In this document: positions 46,101 through 58,653 of the stretch, in pieces | How positions within the stretch are numbered: the stretch's first letter is position 1 | Layout of the letters: each line of letters starts with the position of its first letter | Notes under the pieces: model-generated | The model's input: only the letters and a program-made list of their open reading frames with translations | What the model was told of the DNA's origin: nothing | The model's database searches: none | Source: Zopfochytrium polystomum | Taxonomy: Eukaryota > Chytridiomycota > Chytridiomycetes > Chytridiales > Chytridiaceae | Length of the DNA: 64,000 nucleotides | Assembly (NCBI GenBank): GCA_025765615.1 | Contig: JAIVFJ010000112.1 | Location: 1 to 64,000 of the forward strand | Direction: 5' to 3' | Position numbers and translations under genes: made by a program

Positions 46101-46520
46101 TCAGGACCCGTTCGCATCCGCAACATCAGATTGAGGCTTAATGAGTTGCTGAAGTATTGCCTGGTGCGATGTTCTGCCGATACCGTGCTTCGCTGCTGTC
46201 GCTTCCATATCCCCATGCAAAGACATGCTTGTTACGGAGGGGTCGCGAATCAAGTCGACGTTTTTCTTCCCTTTTCGAATTAGATGCTCGATCGCGGCGT
46301 GGTCTTTGGCAGAGATCGCAGACGCGTTTTCCCGCACAGCTCTGCGAACGTTGTAGTAGATGGCGATTGAAGCAGGCTGGGAGAATGGCGATCAAATGGG
46401 ATCAAGGCTGTGTTCGCTGGGAAATAAACTAACCCTCTCCTTCGCCAGCGAAACTCGGAGTAGTCGTTTGTACAACGAGAGCACTTCGTGCTGCAATCCG
46501 CTTAGTTTGTGTGACGGCAT
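46101..46520 (-). CDS. SDHAF1: Succinate dehydrogenase assembly factor SDHAF1
   Basis: Two exons, 46520-46434 and 46376-46101, join in phase across a 57-base intron to 120 aa, close to the family's usual length. Residues 1-29 carry the LYR-type motif LSLYKRLLR, used by LYR proteins to contact the Fe-S cluster transfer machinery. Exon 2 has the family region IAIYYNVRRAVRENASAIS and KDHAAIEHLIRKGKKNVDLI. SDHAF1 helps insert Fe-S clusters into the Sdh2 subunit of mitochondrial complex II. The short tail after DLIRDPSVTSMSL is not part of the conserved region. It is divergent from the GNL3-type gene at 46771. Confidence 0.82.
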
Positions 46521-46770
46521 TCACTTCTCCCTCCCAAAAAATCTTGTAGTTTCGAGAAATGAGATCGGCCTTCACCACTGAACCGCGGGCAAATCAACCA
46601 AAGCGTCCAGATCGACGCCATTGCAGACCCATTCAATTTGCCCAGAGTTGACTCAAGCCGCGCAACTGCTTCAACGAACCGAGTTGTGCAAAGAATGTAA
46701 CAGATGTAGCAGTCGAGTGCCTTGTCAGATCGTGTTTCTTCTGTCTTTCTTTCTTTTTTTCCGTACGGCC
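46521..46770. promoter_or_regulatory. 250-base divergent intergenic region
   Basis: It separates the starts of SDHAF1 (minus) and the GNL3-type GTPase (plus). A pyrimidine-rich run (cttctgtctttctttctttt) lies at 46739-46759, just before the GTPase start. No TATA box is evident. Confidence 0.5.
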
Positions 46771-48935
46771 ATGCCCAAAGGTATGACTCTGGCTACTTCA
46801 ACCATCCACACCTGCACCAAGAACCAAGATTCTGATCTTTCCGCTTTCATTTGTCGCAGTAAAACCAATTCAGGGTAAAATGAGGAAGAAGGCCGAGGAT
46901 CAGGCTCGAAGGGCGAGGAAAGATAGAAGTGTTCCAAACACCTTGAAGAGTGAGTTTCGACACATGACCACTGCCCCGTTCTCATCTCCATGTGAAATAG
47001 AACTGAAGAAAGACCCCGGTGTTCCGAGCCTCTTTCCATTCAAAGAAAAGCTCGTTAAGCAAATTGAGGACACCAAGCGCAGAGTACGGCATATTTTCGT
47101 GTTTCTTCATTCACTGACTAGCAAGCCGCAGGCTGAGCTGGGGCAGGCAAGACTAGCGGAAACGCGCCAACGTTTGGAACCGACCGATCAAGATGCGCTC
47201 TCTAAGCTTGTGATGAACGCAGCAAAACGGGCCGCTACCTTTGAATCGAATTTGGAGACAGGAGATGGCGCCGGGGTTGCGATGGAGGCGGCTTCATCTG
47301 GACGGCGAGATAACTCCAAGAAAGCATACCAGCGGGAGCTTAGGAAGGTTGTTGAGGCTGCAGACGTGATTCTGGAGGTCCTGGACGCTCGGGATCCAAT
47401 TGGCTGTAGGGCACGTCAGCTGGAGGAACTGATCGTGAACTCTGGCGTGAACAAACGAGTAATACTCGTGTTGAACAAGATCGGTGGGGCTGCCATCCTA
47501 CTTTTCTTTGAAACACTTATCCTTCCATTCAAAAAGATCTTGTTCCCAGAGAAAATGTCGACCAGTGGCTGAAACATCTTCGGAACGAGTTTCCGACTAT
47601 TGCATTCAAATCATCTACTCAGAATCAGCGAACGAACTTGGGCCAGTCGGCGGTCTCCCTCGCCAACGCCACTGACGATGTTCTGGGCTCAAGTGAATGC
47701 CTGGGTACGTGCTTCTTTGGTAGTTTGCATCACTCTTATCTTCGTTTTACCAGGCGCCGATACCCTCGTTAAGCTCCTGAAGAACTACTGTCGTAACGCC
47801 AATATCAAAACTTCCATCACTGTCGGTGTTGTTGGCTTCCCAAATGTCGGCAAGTCGTCGGTGATCAATTCACTCAAGCGCTCGAAAGCCTGCAATGTGG
47901 GTTCAACACCAGGAGTAACCAAGGTATCACAGGAGATACATTTGGACAAGAATATCAAGCTCCTTGACTGCCCTGGTATCGTATTCGGCAAATCAACAGA
48001 TCCCACCGAGGCAGCCAGCGTGGTTCTCAGAAATTGCATAAAAGTCGAGCTCATCGAAGATCCAATTGCACCTGTGGACCTTATAGTGAATAAGTGCAAT
48101 CCAGAGCAGCTAAGGCTCATATACAACATTCCACCTTACGACGGCACGCGGGACTTCTTAATTCAGCTGTCAAAACACCGCGGCCGACTACGAAGGGTAC
48201 TGCTTTTGCCTTAGGTCAAGTCTCACGTTCTCGTTCGTTTAGGGTGGAATTCCGGACATTGAGGGGACGGCCCGATCAGTAATTCAAGACTGGAATTCTG
48301 GACGCATTCCATTTTACTCACTTCCTCCAATTGATGGCCTTGCGGCGAAGGCGGACTTAGCAAGTTCCATCGTGACCACGTGGAGCAAAGAATTCCAAAT
48401 GCCGGACGTTGTGGAGATCGAAAACAAGGAGCTTGGTTTGGTGGAGCGCAGTGTCCCGATGGAGGGGTTGATGGCTCTCACCGGTGACGTCGGCGCTGGC
48501 CACATTGGCTTGGATGAAGGGTACGCCATATGGGTTTCAAGTCAGTTTTTGCATTTTGAATTTATTCATCGTCTTTGCAGTGATGAGATGATGGGCGGGG
48601 ACGAGGAGATTCCTCCTTTCGATGACGACCACAGCTCCGCAATGGCGCAGGACGATGCGCCACCGCAACATATTCCTCTCGACCTGAGCAAACATCCTCG
48701 CATCCGGAAGGCCAACGCCGCTTCCGCTCCAGCCCCCTTCATTGTCAAAGACAAGAAACAGTCCGCTGCCGAAATGCTGGAGAAGGCCCTGAATCCACAG
48801 AGGAACCAAGAGCGCAAGAAGGCGCTGAAGCTCCAGAAGAGACAGGAGAGACGCGCAGGCGCTGGTGTTGAAGTCATGGAATTCGCTGAGACAGTCAGCT
48901 TCGGGTTGCCATCTGCAAACATGGAGGAAGATTAA
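46771..48935 (+). CDS. NUG1: Circularly permuted nucleolar GTPase, GNL3/Nug1 type
   Basis: Exon 1 is the ten bases 46771-46780 (MPK), joined across a 79-base intron to [20 protein letters not shown]. The basic N-terminus and coiled region are followed by a permuted G domain: [16 protein letters not shown], then NKID (split by an intron near 47485-47537) continuing [14 protein letters not shown], then [20 protein letters not shown] (G1), TPGVTK, and LLDCPGIVF (G3). The C-terminal part has [20 protein letters not shown] and IPFYSLPP, both family traits, and ends in an acidic and then Lys-rich region. This GTPase class acts in nucleolar maturation of the 60S ribosomal subunit. About seven exons are needed. 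It is divergent from SDHAF1. Confidence 0.88.
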
Positions 48936-49115
48936 AATATCGCTTGCAAATCTAGATGAGAATATCGTCAGCTTTGACTTCCTTTCCTCTCCTTTTTGTA
49001 AACTGAAAGCGGTTCTGTGTGCACCACGACGCCAAGGCACTTTGCACCAAAGAAGAGCAAACCAGCGGGAGACAGACAGCGCCACACTGTCTCGCTCTCC
49101 TTTGCTTGCTGCAAA

Positions 49116-52100
49116 ATGCCGCCAGCACCACCACAGCCACTTGCACCAGCGCCCCAAGTCCCCACCCACGCCGAAAAGGCCCGCCCACCAGTTCCTCTGC
49201 CGCCCATCCCGCCGCCGCTGCCGCCGCACCTGACGGCGCCCGGAGCCGCGGTGACCGCGGCGGCAGCGCAGGCGCCGACGCCGCAGGTTCGCGCCGCCTG
49301 TCGCTGAATTCGCTCTCCTCACACCGCCTCTTTGCTTACTGTCTTGCGCCCGTCCCTACGACGGCAGGTTGCGAGCTCCAAAGGCAAACGCGGTATCTTT
49401 GTTTTCAACAAGCTACCCTCTGCAGCCGCCTCGGGCGACCCCCTCAAAGTGTGGCTCGATCTGCGCCTGGGTACCAGCGTCGCCGCCGATGACCCTGTAA
49501 TTCTAGAGGTGGTCGGAATCGCACGAGCTGCGTGGGTCGTGCGTCCGGACTCGCAGTTTGCTTCTGAGGCCGACCGCCTCGCCGGAACGAATAGAGTTGT
49601 CGAGAGTGAGGTCGAATTTTGGTCCGAGGGCGCGAAGCTAGCCGATGCACAGGTATTCAATTCTGGCATGGAACCATCGAAAAGCTTATTCGCGTTACTT
49701 CTACCCAGACGTTCGAAAAGGGAGACCACTCGTACTTCCGCAACATACCGTTGGATCCTCGTCTCGTCCCTACCATCTCCTTTAAAAATCCTGACACCGG
49801 CGAAGAGTTTGGTGTCCGTTACATAGTACGCGCAAAGTTTCCATCGCGCGATGACCCAATTGAACTCGAAAAACCAATAACTATTTTACCTCTGGAACTT
49901 GACGCTTCAGTACTGCCTCCTCTGAAAGTGAACGACACCAGTCCCCAGGGAGTAAGATATTCACTGCGGTCGCGCCGAGGGCAATGGAGTCCAAATTCTC
50001 CTGCCACGGTCTTCTACACTTTGAGCGCGCCAGAATCCTCCGATGTTTCTGTGTTCATCCTGGAACTGGTTCAGCGTCTTGCACTCCCTGGTCCCATCAA
50101 TGTCGAGCAACGCGTCGGCCTCGAAAGAACTGTCGCCACTTACACCCTCCCGGGTTGTCGGGCTGGGCAACACGCCGATTACACTTTGAAGCTGGCGCTG
50201 CCGCCCATCCTCGCACCCAGCATGGTCATCGGCAGTATTGATGTGTCCTACGAGATTCGGCCGATTGCATTGATTCCGCCCCGAGTTCCAAATATGCCCG
50301 CCATTCCCGAAGTGCTTGCACCGTTCCAGGTGGCAATTCTGCCCGCGGTTCAGTCGATCAACATACCACAAGGCTACGACGACGAAGACGAGTCGGTCCA
50401 AGCCGGAGCGACCCCAAGGAAAGTGCTGACCCTGAATCCAACCCTTCCGCACGCCCACTCCGCCTCCTACCCCTCGCTTCCCACTGTGTCTCCTGTCAAT
50501 GCGCTTTACTCGTCAAGTGCGAGCTCTGCCTTTGCGGGATTTCAGTTTCAAGGCCAATCGTTAGGTGCCCGAGACGCGACGTATGCATTCGGGCAGTTTG
50601 CGCCAACGCCATTGAATTGGGCGTCGTCACTAGGGCCTGCAATATCTCCAGGGGTGATCCAAGGTGTTCCGAATGTTTCGGCGATGCATGGTGCTGCACC
50701 GGCTGTACATTTTCCTTCGTCGTATTCCCCCCTCGTCCCAGGCTCCGTGATTTCTCAAGATTCATATCCACCGTTGCATCCAAACGCGAATCTGGTTCCA
50801 CCGCGACCGGTTAGTGTTTCCGAGCTTTGCACAGCTCTCCAATCCAAAACACTAATTGTACACTTCTTCCGTCTGCGAAGGTCGATCGGCGAGGGTCAGC
50901 CGCCAGCTTGAACCAAAGCTCAAATGAACCGCCTCAGCAGCCTGTGTGGGCAAGACCAGCTGCTCCCACAAACGGAGAAGCGCCTGAAGAGGCCAATGCC
51001 AGGACTCTTCGAGACAAGGAAGAGTTTGAGCGGGGCCTTCGCGCCGAGGCAGACCGAATCAGAAAACAATCCGAGGCGCACCGAGCAATTGGGCCGTGGC
51101 AGGAGCTGGGGGTACTGCCCGACTCACGCAAGGGATCTCATCAAGATGACTTTCCACCTCCTTTCACTCATCCCCATGCGGCACCAATGAATGAGACTGA
51201 AATCCAGAGACAGGCAACAGCTGCGCTGCGCAACCTTGAGCAAGAAAAGGAGGCACTCCAGCTTGCACGAAAGCTTCAAGAGACGCAGCTTGAACTGGAG
51301 CTTCTGCGTAGGAGCGAGGCGCACGCCGCGGAGAAAGCTGCCGCGATCCTCGAGCTCGAGCAGCGCAAGGCACTCGCCGAGCGCCGGTATTTGCAGCAGC
51401 AGCGAGAGGCCGAACAGGAAAAGATGCGCCTTCAAGCGGAGCTTCTCGAGTTGAAGCAGCGCGCCGACAATGATAGACTGCGACAAGAGTTGGAGGAGCT
51501 GAAACGTAAAGCGGCCGCAGCGGCCTCGGCGAGCTCACCGATTGGCGTCGCGAGTGTGCAGTCGACCTTGACAACCCCTTCTGGAAATGCGAAGGCACCC
51601 CCACCGATCCAGTCGTCGGCAGTGTCACCATCGCAACCAACCGCTCAGCAGCAACCCAACCTGAAAGAAAACAGTGCTGCCACGACGCCACAGACTTCCC
51701 GCTCTTTCCTTTCGGCAATTACTTCTGTTTACGCCGCCGCGGTGAGCGGATTGCCTGCAAGTCTAGGTGGTACCAACAGCCAGAACGCGAATGCGTCTTC
51801 GACCACTGCGTCAGCGGCAGTTAAGTCACATCAGGTACAGTTGGCTGTCGTCTCAGATACCATTTTGATATCCGCTGGAGTGAATGCACTGACTCTGGAT
51901 GTAATATTCTGCTTGATCCCAAAAAAAAAAAAAAAAAACCAGCCAGGACCTCATGGAAAAGCTTTGCCGACCCCTCCGCCGGCACCACAACCTCTGACGG
52001 AGGACTCGATCCGGCGGATATACATGCGTGCACTGGAGGGCTACCGCAATCAACTACTCCATTTCGTTGCGGAACGTGGTATGCCCATGTCGGCGCGTCA

Positions 52101-52876
52101 AATTCAGGTCATTCGGGACCGGGAATTGCAGCAAGTTCAAGAGAAGATTCAAAAGAGCCCAAAAGTTTCGAACATCTTGGAGGCATTAAAGGTAGGTTCA
52201 GGTTTTGTTTCCATTTCATGACCGCCTCACGACTTCTAATTAAAAAAATCACGTTTATGTATGACAATATCGACGAATTCAGGTGGAGATGGCGCAAGCC
52301 GAAAAGGAGGTGAGCGAGGCGTTCGAAGCGACGGCATACCACTCGCTCCTCCATCGAATCAAGGAGGCCAAGGAGCACCTGACCCAGTCGATCGATGCGG
52401 GAATGCTCCGGCGCGAGAGCGATTTCGAGGCAGAGTGCAAAGTATTTCTCGAGGCGCTGAAAAAGAACCTGCACCCGAGCATCCCAGCGACTCGGTGGGA
52501 GCAGGCGGAAAACAGGTTCCGGGAGGATGTCCACGACCCGCTCCTGCGACGCATCAGGGAGCGGTGGGCAGGAGGTGGCGGCGGGGGCGCAAGTAATGGT
52601 GGAGCGAGGCATGGAGGAGCGCAGCCGCAGCCCCCACCACCGCCGGTTCCGCCGCCGCCGGGGCGGAAGCCGGCGGGGCCGGCGCCGAAGCCGTTTGGCT
52701 TTGGAATTAGCAGCAGCGCAAATGCTGGTGGTGGTGGTGCGGGGAACGAGACTCCAAGCAAAGATCCGAAGCAGTGTGCGCGGGCTGGCTGCTCGAACAC
52801 TGCGAAAAAAAAGAAAGGACAAGGACCCTCGTTCTGCAGCAGCAAGTGCGAGCGTCTTGCGGCGACCCAAGGGTAG
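49116..52876 (+). CDS. Arrestin-fold, coiled-coil and Cys-motif protein
   Basis: Exons join in phase at the introns I checked: after APTPQ near 49285, after AKLADAQ near 49652 (56 bases), and after LVPPRP near 50811. The N-terminus is Pro/Ala-rich. An arrestin-like beta region follows (FVFNKLPSAAASGDPLKVWL, FEKGDHSYFRNIPLDPRLVP, GVRYIVRAKF, then LALPPILAPSMVIGSIDVSY). A Ser/Pro/Gly-rich linker leads to a long coiled coil (about 51190-51520, LEQEKEALQLARKLQETQLE onward). A helical segment (IYMRALEGYRNQLLHFVAER) and a Gly/Pro-rich stretch precede a C-terminal Cys motif, CARAGCSNTAKKKKGQGP then SFCSSKCE, that could bind zinc. An A-rich run lies in the intron near 51917-51935. The composite architecture is not one I know. 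Confidence 0.65.
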
Positions 52877-53430
52877 CGGGTTTTGGGGGGACTGGTTGTA
52901 ATCTTCAAAAGATTTGAGACGCGTGTTTTATGTCCCAACACACATAACTGACCCTAGCAGCACGGCTACCTTAGCTAGATTTATATAGTTCGCGAAATCT
53001 GTGGAGGACCCCATCATTCTCCTGTTGATTGAATTGATGAAATTGCTCGAAGTTGGTAGCGGATTGCTCCAAGCTGAAGGCTAAAGCGACGAAGTTTGAT
53101 TGGGACACGCCGAAACCAGACGCTATTTAGGTCCCCATGTTGTAATTTTAGGCTCTATTGTCGGCAAGCCTTCGTGGGAGTTTCTCTAATTCCACCACAA
53201 TCGCTGGAATGGTTGGGTTTCACAAATTCATTGCAATTCACATCCTCAAGTTCCTCTGAAAAGAGTGGCTTGAACAGCGACAACATCAGGTGGCACCCTA
53301 GCCCGCCTTCCGTAAGGTGTCTCCATCCTCGTTGGATCTGGTGCAATTGTTGGGTTGGAATTGGTGCGAATTTCAAGGAAAGGGGGTGTATCCGAACTGG
53401 AACAAGAGAGTGCGAGGGAGAGAGGGAACC

Positions 53431-53436
53431 AGAGAC

Positions 53437-53467
<31 letters not shown>

Positions 53468-53497
53468 GGGAGAGAGAGAGGGAGAGAGAGAGAGAGG
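53431..53497. repeat. GA microsatellite
   Basis: GA units with occasional GGG interruptions, 96 bases before the CT run at 53593. The two tracts are complementary and could pair. Confidence 0.9.
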
Positions 53498-53587
53498 TCG
53501 TCGTGTCTGTCTCTCCCACTTCCCAATTTGGGTGGGATCGCTGCAGGAGCGTTCCGTGATCGACCAATCATTGCGCTTCAGGAGTAA

Positions 53588-53734
<147 letters not shown>

Positions 53735-53854
53735 GCTCTTCTGTATCTCTCCACCAATCCCACACACATTCTCTCTCTTTCATCCTACTTCTCACCCGCC
53801 CCTCCCAAACGACTTCCACACACGACTTCCCTTCCATCCTTTCACCCCACAATA

Positions 53855-56741
53855 ATGAGCTCTGCAGAAGTCCCTCTCCTCTTCCTCACCGACTCGTACA
53901 AGGCGTGTCACTTCTTACTCTACCCAGAGGCCCGAAAGGTACGTCTCTGTCGATGGCAGTAGCATGCATGATCTCGATTCGCAGGGACATGACCATCAAC
54001 CGCCTGGGGCACGAGCGATCGTCGCATCGCTGGAGCCTGCTTTCAACGTGGCGCAGCCCTTTCGGTCCTCGCTTACAAAATGCACCCATCACCCTCCCCG
54101 CCCGCCCCCCTCCACAGATGGTTGCAAGTGGCGAGTTTCGGACCTCCTTCGGCGGGGACGAAAAAGACAATCGCATCGTCTTCTGCGGCATGCGCTACAT
54201 AATTGAGCACTACATTGCGAAACCATGGACAAAGGAGGACGTCGATATGGCTGAACAGTTCTTCAGCCACCACAAAGCAAAGGCGTACGAAACAGACAGC
54301 CCCAGCTTTTTGTTCCCCAAGGAGTTGTTTCTCAAAGTAAGGGCAGCGCGCATCGATTGAGGTTCGGGTGGTGTGGCTGTTTTGTGTGTGTGTGTGGCGC
54401 AGGTTGGGACGGCCACCACAGCAAAACTCTCCGAGGTGTCTTACCCGCTCTGTTTTGCGCAGTTCGTTAAAGAAAACAATGGGTACTTTCCCGTGAAGAT
54501 TGAGGCCATGCCGGAGGGTTCGGTTGTCTATCCACATATCCCCGTCTACCAAATCACTGCGACGAACGAGTACTCGCGCTTGGTAACGTACCTCGAGAGT
54601 GTTCTGACGATGGTCTGGGTGAGTGTAGCATTGCTTTCCTTATATCACATTCCGCCCTTTTTGCTCTCACTCACTCTGAGTTCGCCTTGCTGCTGCTGCG
54701 ACCGCATAAATAAGTACCCCTCCACGGTCGCCACTCTATCCAGACGCTGCAAGGACGTTATTTTCAAATATTACAAGGAAACCGTGGAAGAGAGCGCATT
54801 CTTTACCCTTGGCAGGTTCGAAGCGCGCCATCTTCAATCGTGTATCATCCACTACTAACCCAAACTTGTTCTGCTTGCAAAGTCGACTCCACGACTTCGG
54901 CTTTCGCGGATGCACCTCTGTGGAGCAGTCCATTATCGGCGGATGCGCTCATTTGGTACGAGCACAGCCACCTTCGCTTAATCCCCATCCCAGCATTTCA
55001 CATTCCGACGTTGGCTGATTTGTTCATTGTCGGCTTTTTGGCTTGTTACAGCTCAATTTTGAGGGCTCTGACACAATGAGTGCGGCGTTTTACGCGCAAT
55101 TCAAGCTGAATAAGGGAGCCCCAGTTGCTAGCTCCATTCCAGCGACCGAGCACTCCGTTATGACGTCATTTAGAACTGAGAGGGTGGGTACGAGACTTTG
55201 GCCCAATTGTCTTTGTTCAATTTTCTCCTGTTTTGTTTTTAACGGGCATCATGTTTACTTCTCCGCTAAAAAGGATGCTATGGAGAGACTTATCGAGAAA
55301 TACGGCACCGGCATTTGCGCGTGTGTCATGGACTCGTACGATTACGCAGCAGCGCTCGAAAACCTTCTTCCGTTTGCCAACCACGAGTTGGATAAACAAA
55401 AAGACGGCGACAAACGGGGGTTCTTGGTCATTCGGCCAGACAGCGGAAACCCCGTGGAAGTCGTGTTGCAGGCACTCGAGTGAGAATCTCATGTGGCAAT
55501 CCTTTTCCACTTTTGAACCATCCTCCTTCCAAACGATCGCCACTGCCCGCTGTATCATCTCCCATTGTGTCCTAGGCTTTGCAAACTCATTGCATCATGA
55601 ATATTTTAACAGGAGTGCGGCGCAAGTGGTTTCCCCTGATGAAAACAAGAAAGGGTTCAAAGTCCTGAAGGGAATGTCAGTCATCCAGGGGGATGGCATC
55701 AGCCACACTACTATCAGCGAAATTCTGTCGGCCATGAAAGAGAAAAAGTTTGCCGCATCGAACGTCGCATTTGGGATGGGAGGAGGTGAGCGAAGTCAAA
55801 TCTGGAATTTCACCCTTGCTTTTGCCCTTTTCTTCTTTCACTAACCGTGATTTCTTCTTGCGCGGCCGCTCTTCGTTGTTGTTTGTATAATCAGGCCTTC
55901 TCCAGAAAGTCAATCGAGACACAATGAGTTTCGCCACCAAGCTGTCGCACATCACCTACGCGGACCGTACGGAGAGGTATGTAGCCGAACGAGCGGAAAC
56001 GGAAAAGGGAATTGCAGTCGATTGGAATCCACCAGCTTTTAGTGTCGATTTTTTTGCATCCGTATTGTCACCAACAACCCTTCTAATTTATGTTTACTGC
56101 CCACTGCCAAACCCAGGGATGTGATGAAAATGCCCAAAACCGATACGGGCAAGTTCAGCCTCCCCGGCGAGCTGGCCGTCGTCGATCGCGATGTCATCGT
56201 GGACGGCAAGCCAACCAAAGCGCCCTTCACAGTGCCAAAGGAGGTCGCCGCCAAGAACGGCGAGCGCAACCGCATGGTGGTCGTCTACGACGCGTTGAGC
56301 GTTGTCCAAGGCAAACCTGTCATCCCAGAGTGGACGTTATTCTCCGAACTCAAGACCAACCTTGAAAAAGAGTGGGCCGCTGCAGTGCCGCGCCACAACC
56401 CGATCTCCCCAGAGCTCAAAGATAAGATAGAGGCGACCCGTGCGCGTCAGGGCCGCGAAAACGAGGCCGCGGCCGTTGAGCTGGCGGCCTATAAGGCGAC
56501 CCTGGTGTCACCCCAGGGGGTTGGGAGCGGGGCCGGCGGTGTAGGCAGAGCACCCCCGTCGGACCCGGCATCGCACGACGACGGCAACCACGGCAACAAC
56601 CACGGCCAAACGCACAAACACACTCACCAGCACAAGAACCACCACCACCACCACAACGGCGACGGCCGTGCGGCGGAGGAGGCCAGGTCGCGCGCAAGTA
56701 AGAACGTCGACCGCAGCGAGTGTTCTTGTCGCTGGTTTTAA
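53855..56741 (+). CDS. NAMPT: Nicotinamide phosphoribosyltransferase with His-rich tail
   Basis: This makes NMN from nicotinamide and PRPP, the salvage step to NAD. It starts MSSAEVPLLFLTDSYKACHF, where DSYK is a family signature. Family motifs follow in order: FCGMRYIIEHYIAKPW, MPEGSVVYPHIPVYQITATN, RLHDFGFRGCTSVEQSIIGG, NFEGSDT (substrate-binding Asp), SIPATEHSVM (catalytic His), GFLVIRPDSGNPVEV (ribose/phosphate-binding Arg and Asp) and SVIQGDGISHTTISEILSAM. FGMGGGLLQKVNRDTMSFAT is split by an intron near 55785-55895. About nine introns are needed. After the catalytic domain an extra C-terminal tail contains NHGNNHGQTHKHTHQHKN then HHHHH, which NAMPT does not normally carry. NAMPT is uncommon in fungi, where nicotinamidase usually takes this role. 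Confidence 0.9.
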
Positions 56742-58653
56742 TGCGTCCGTTTCGCCCCCCCATCTGCTCCCCAATTCCTTCTCACCTCCGTCTCCATCGC
56801 TTTCGCTGCGTTCCACTACGATGACCTACATACTACACACACTCGCACAAACCTCTCCTATTCCGCTTGGTTGTATCAAGCTTCATCAAAGTAATCAGCG
56901 AAAGAGTTGGAAAGGAGATATAGAGAAAGAGAGAGAAAGAGAAATAGACAGTAGACAGAAAACAGGAAGCTCGGAGAATGAAAAGAAGGGAGAAGCAGGT
57001 CGGCCAAATCAAAGATAGCAGAAAAGAGCTTCCCTTCATAAGGAACAGAATTATCAAAACTCGACAATCGTATGGACATTGGAAGAAGAATTCCGTCAAG
57101 TCAAGTTGGATGGGAGAGGGAGAGACTAGAGACTTGGGAGGGCGGGAGGCTTGTGATTTTGTACAGTCGTTGTTGGAACCTACTCTTCTCCACTTTTCTT
57201 TCTGCCTTCTTCTCACCTTCCAATCCTATTTGGTTTTGCCCTTTCCACTGAGTCCGTGTGGCCGTCCTTGTTCTTTTTTCCTTCTTTGGTCCTTCAGCCG
57301 CAACCCTTTTCCTGCATAAACCTTCTTTCACATTTTCCCTATACTCTCTCTCTCACTCTCTCGCTCTCTCACTCTCTCTCTCTCTCACTCCCTCTCTCTG
57401 ATTCTCTCTCTCTCTCTCTCTCTCACTCTCTCTCTCTCTCTCTCTCTCTCCCTCCTCACTCCCTCTCCCTCTTTCTCTTTCTCTTTGTTCCTCCGTCTCA
57501 CCACCTTTCCTCTTCGGTGTTTCTGCAAGTCGCTGAATGCTTGTTCTGTCTCCTCTTGCGCTCGCTGTACAGAGTCCTGTTGTGTTTGAACCGGAAAAAA
57601 AAATTTAGGGAAAGCGTCTGGATCGAGGAAGGCAGATTTTTTTTTTTCAAATTGCCATTGGGAGGCGGGTTGACGAATGTTTCGGCGGAACAGCGAAGCC
57701 ACCCACTCTTTCCCCCCGCGTCCAGGCTACGATGAGCAGATGCACGGATGCAATTAACGCAATAAACTTGGGCTACGACCTGGCATGGAGCGTAGTCCTC
57801 ATCAGATCCAGGTAAACCCCTTAGGCCCTGGTGAAAAAACCAAAGTTCTAGGGCACATGCTTGTAATTTGTATTTTGGTACCATGGCTCATACAGAATAC
57901 AATTGGTAAACAAGTGGATCAAACTGCTCTGAACAAGCTTGGAATAGAGAATCGCATATTCAGCCAACACGAGCTGAGGTGACTCCAGTGAGGCTGTCTC
58001 TAATGATGTTGGATGTTGCCACTTCTGTCATGATTGGAATGCTTCTTGGATTAAACCATCCAACTCCTTTTACATAACACAGTGAAGGAATTGTAACTAA
58101 TCGGGAGGTTTTCCCTGCACCAATCTAAAAAATGGGGTTCCATGTTTCAATCCATTTCATGCATCTGATGTAACATCCATTGTTTTTGAACACCGTCGTG
58201 GTTCATAGTTTTGTCCGATCGCAAAATTTGCCTTTGCGATCGTTCACTAAATTCGCGACCGATCCTTTCTCTGCAAGACAATAGAGTAATAAGCATCCGG
58301 CTTTTCCAAGAAGTCATTTTGCTGGATGAATAGTTTCTGAAATGCGGGTTCTGTTCAGCACAGATTGGGCATTCAAAATTGCAGTATGCTCCAGTGCAAA
58401 ATCTATCTTCGTTCCCTCTTGTCGAAGGATATCATGAAATTGTAATGCTTGAGTGTCTGCACATCAAGTGATTGCACATTGATTCTTCAACTTTGAAAGA
58501 GTTTACCTAAGCTGTGCTCTTGTTGAGAATACGGACAGGAGGGGTTCATTTCTCACATTTCATTGGAAGGTCTAAGGTGAGGAGGGTCGGCGAGAATGTG
58601 TGCTTGAAACGGAACTGAACACCCAAGATTTTTTTTTTTTTTTTTTTTTTTGT
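56742..58653. other. Gene-poor stretch
   Basis: No gene is supported. There is a CT-rich microsatellite (about 57343-57489), a GA-rich run near 56925-56945, and a run of 23 T (58629-58651) next to the 3' end of the LOG gene. The segment 57730-58600 is unique-looking and AT-richer than the flanks. Confidence 0.5.
57343..57489. repeat. CT-rich microsatellite
   Basis: CT units with interspersed ctcactctct and ccctc steps. Unlike the tract before NAMPT it is not followed by a gene on the same strand that I can recognise. Confidence 0.85.

Noticed and set aside
48537..49322. 261-residue minus-strand ORF
   Set aside because: It is the antisense shadow of the GNL3-type gene and the Pro/Ala-rich start of the arrestin-fold gene, and has no family motif.
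52109..52941. Two long minus-strand ORFs
   Set aside because: They are antisense to the helical and Gly/Pro-rich exons of the plus-strand gene ending at 52876.
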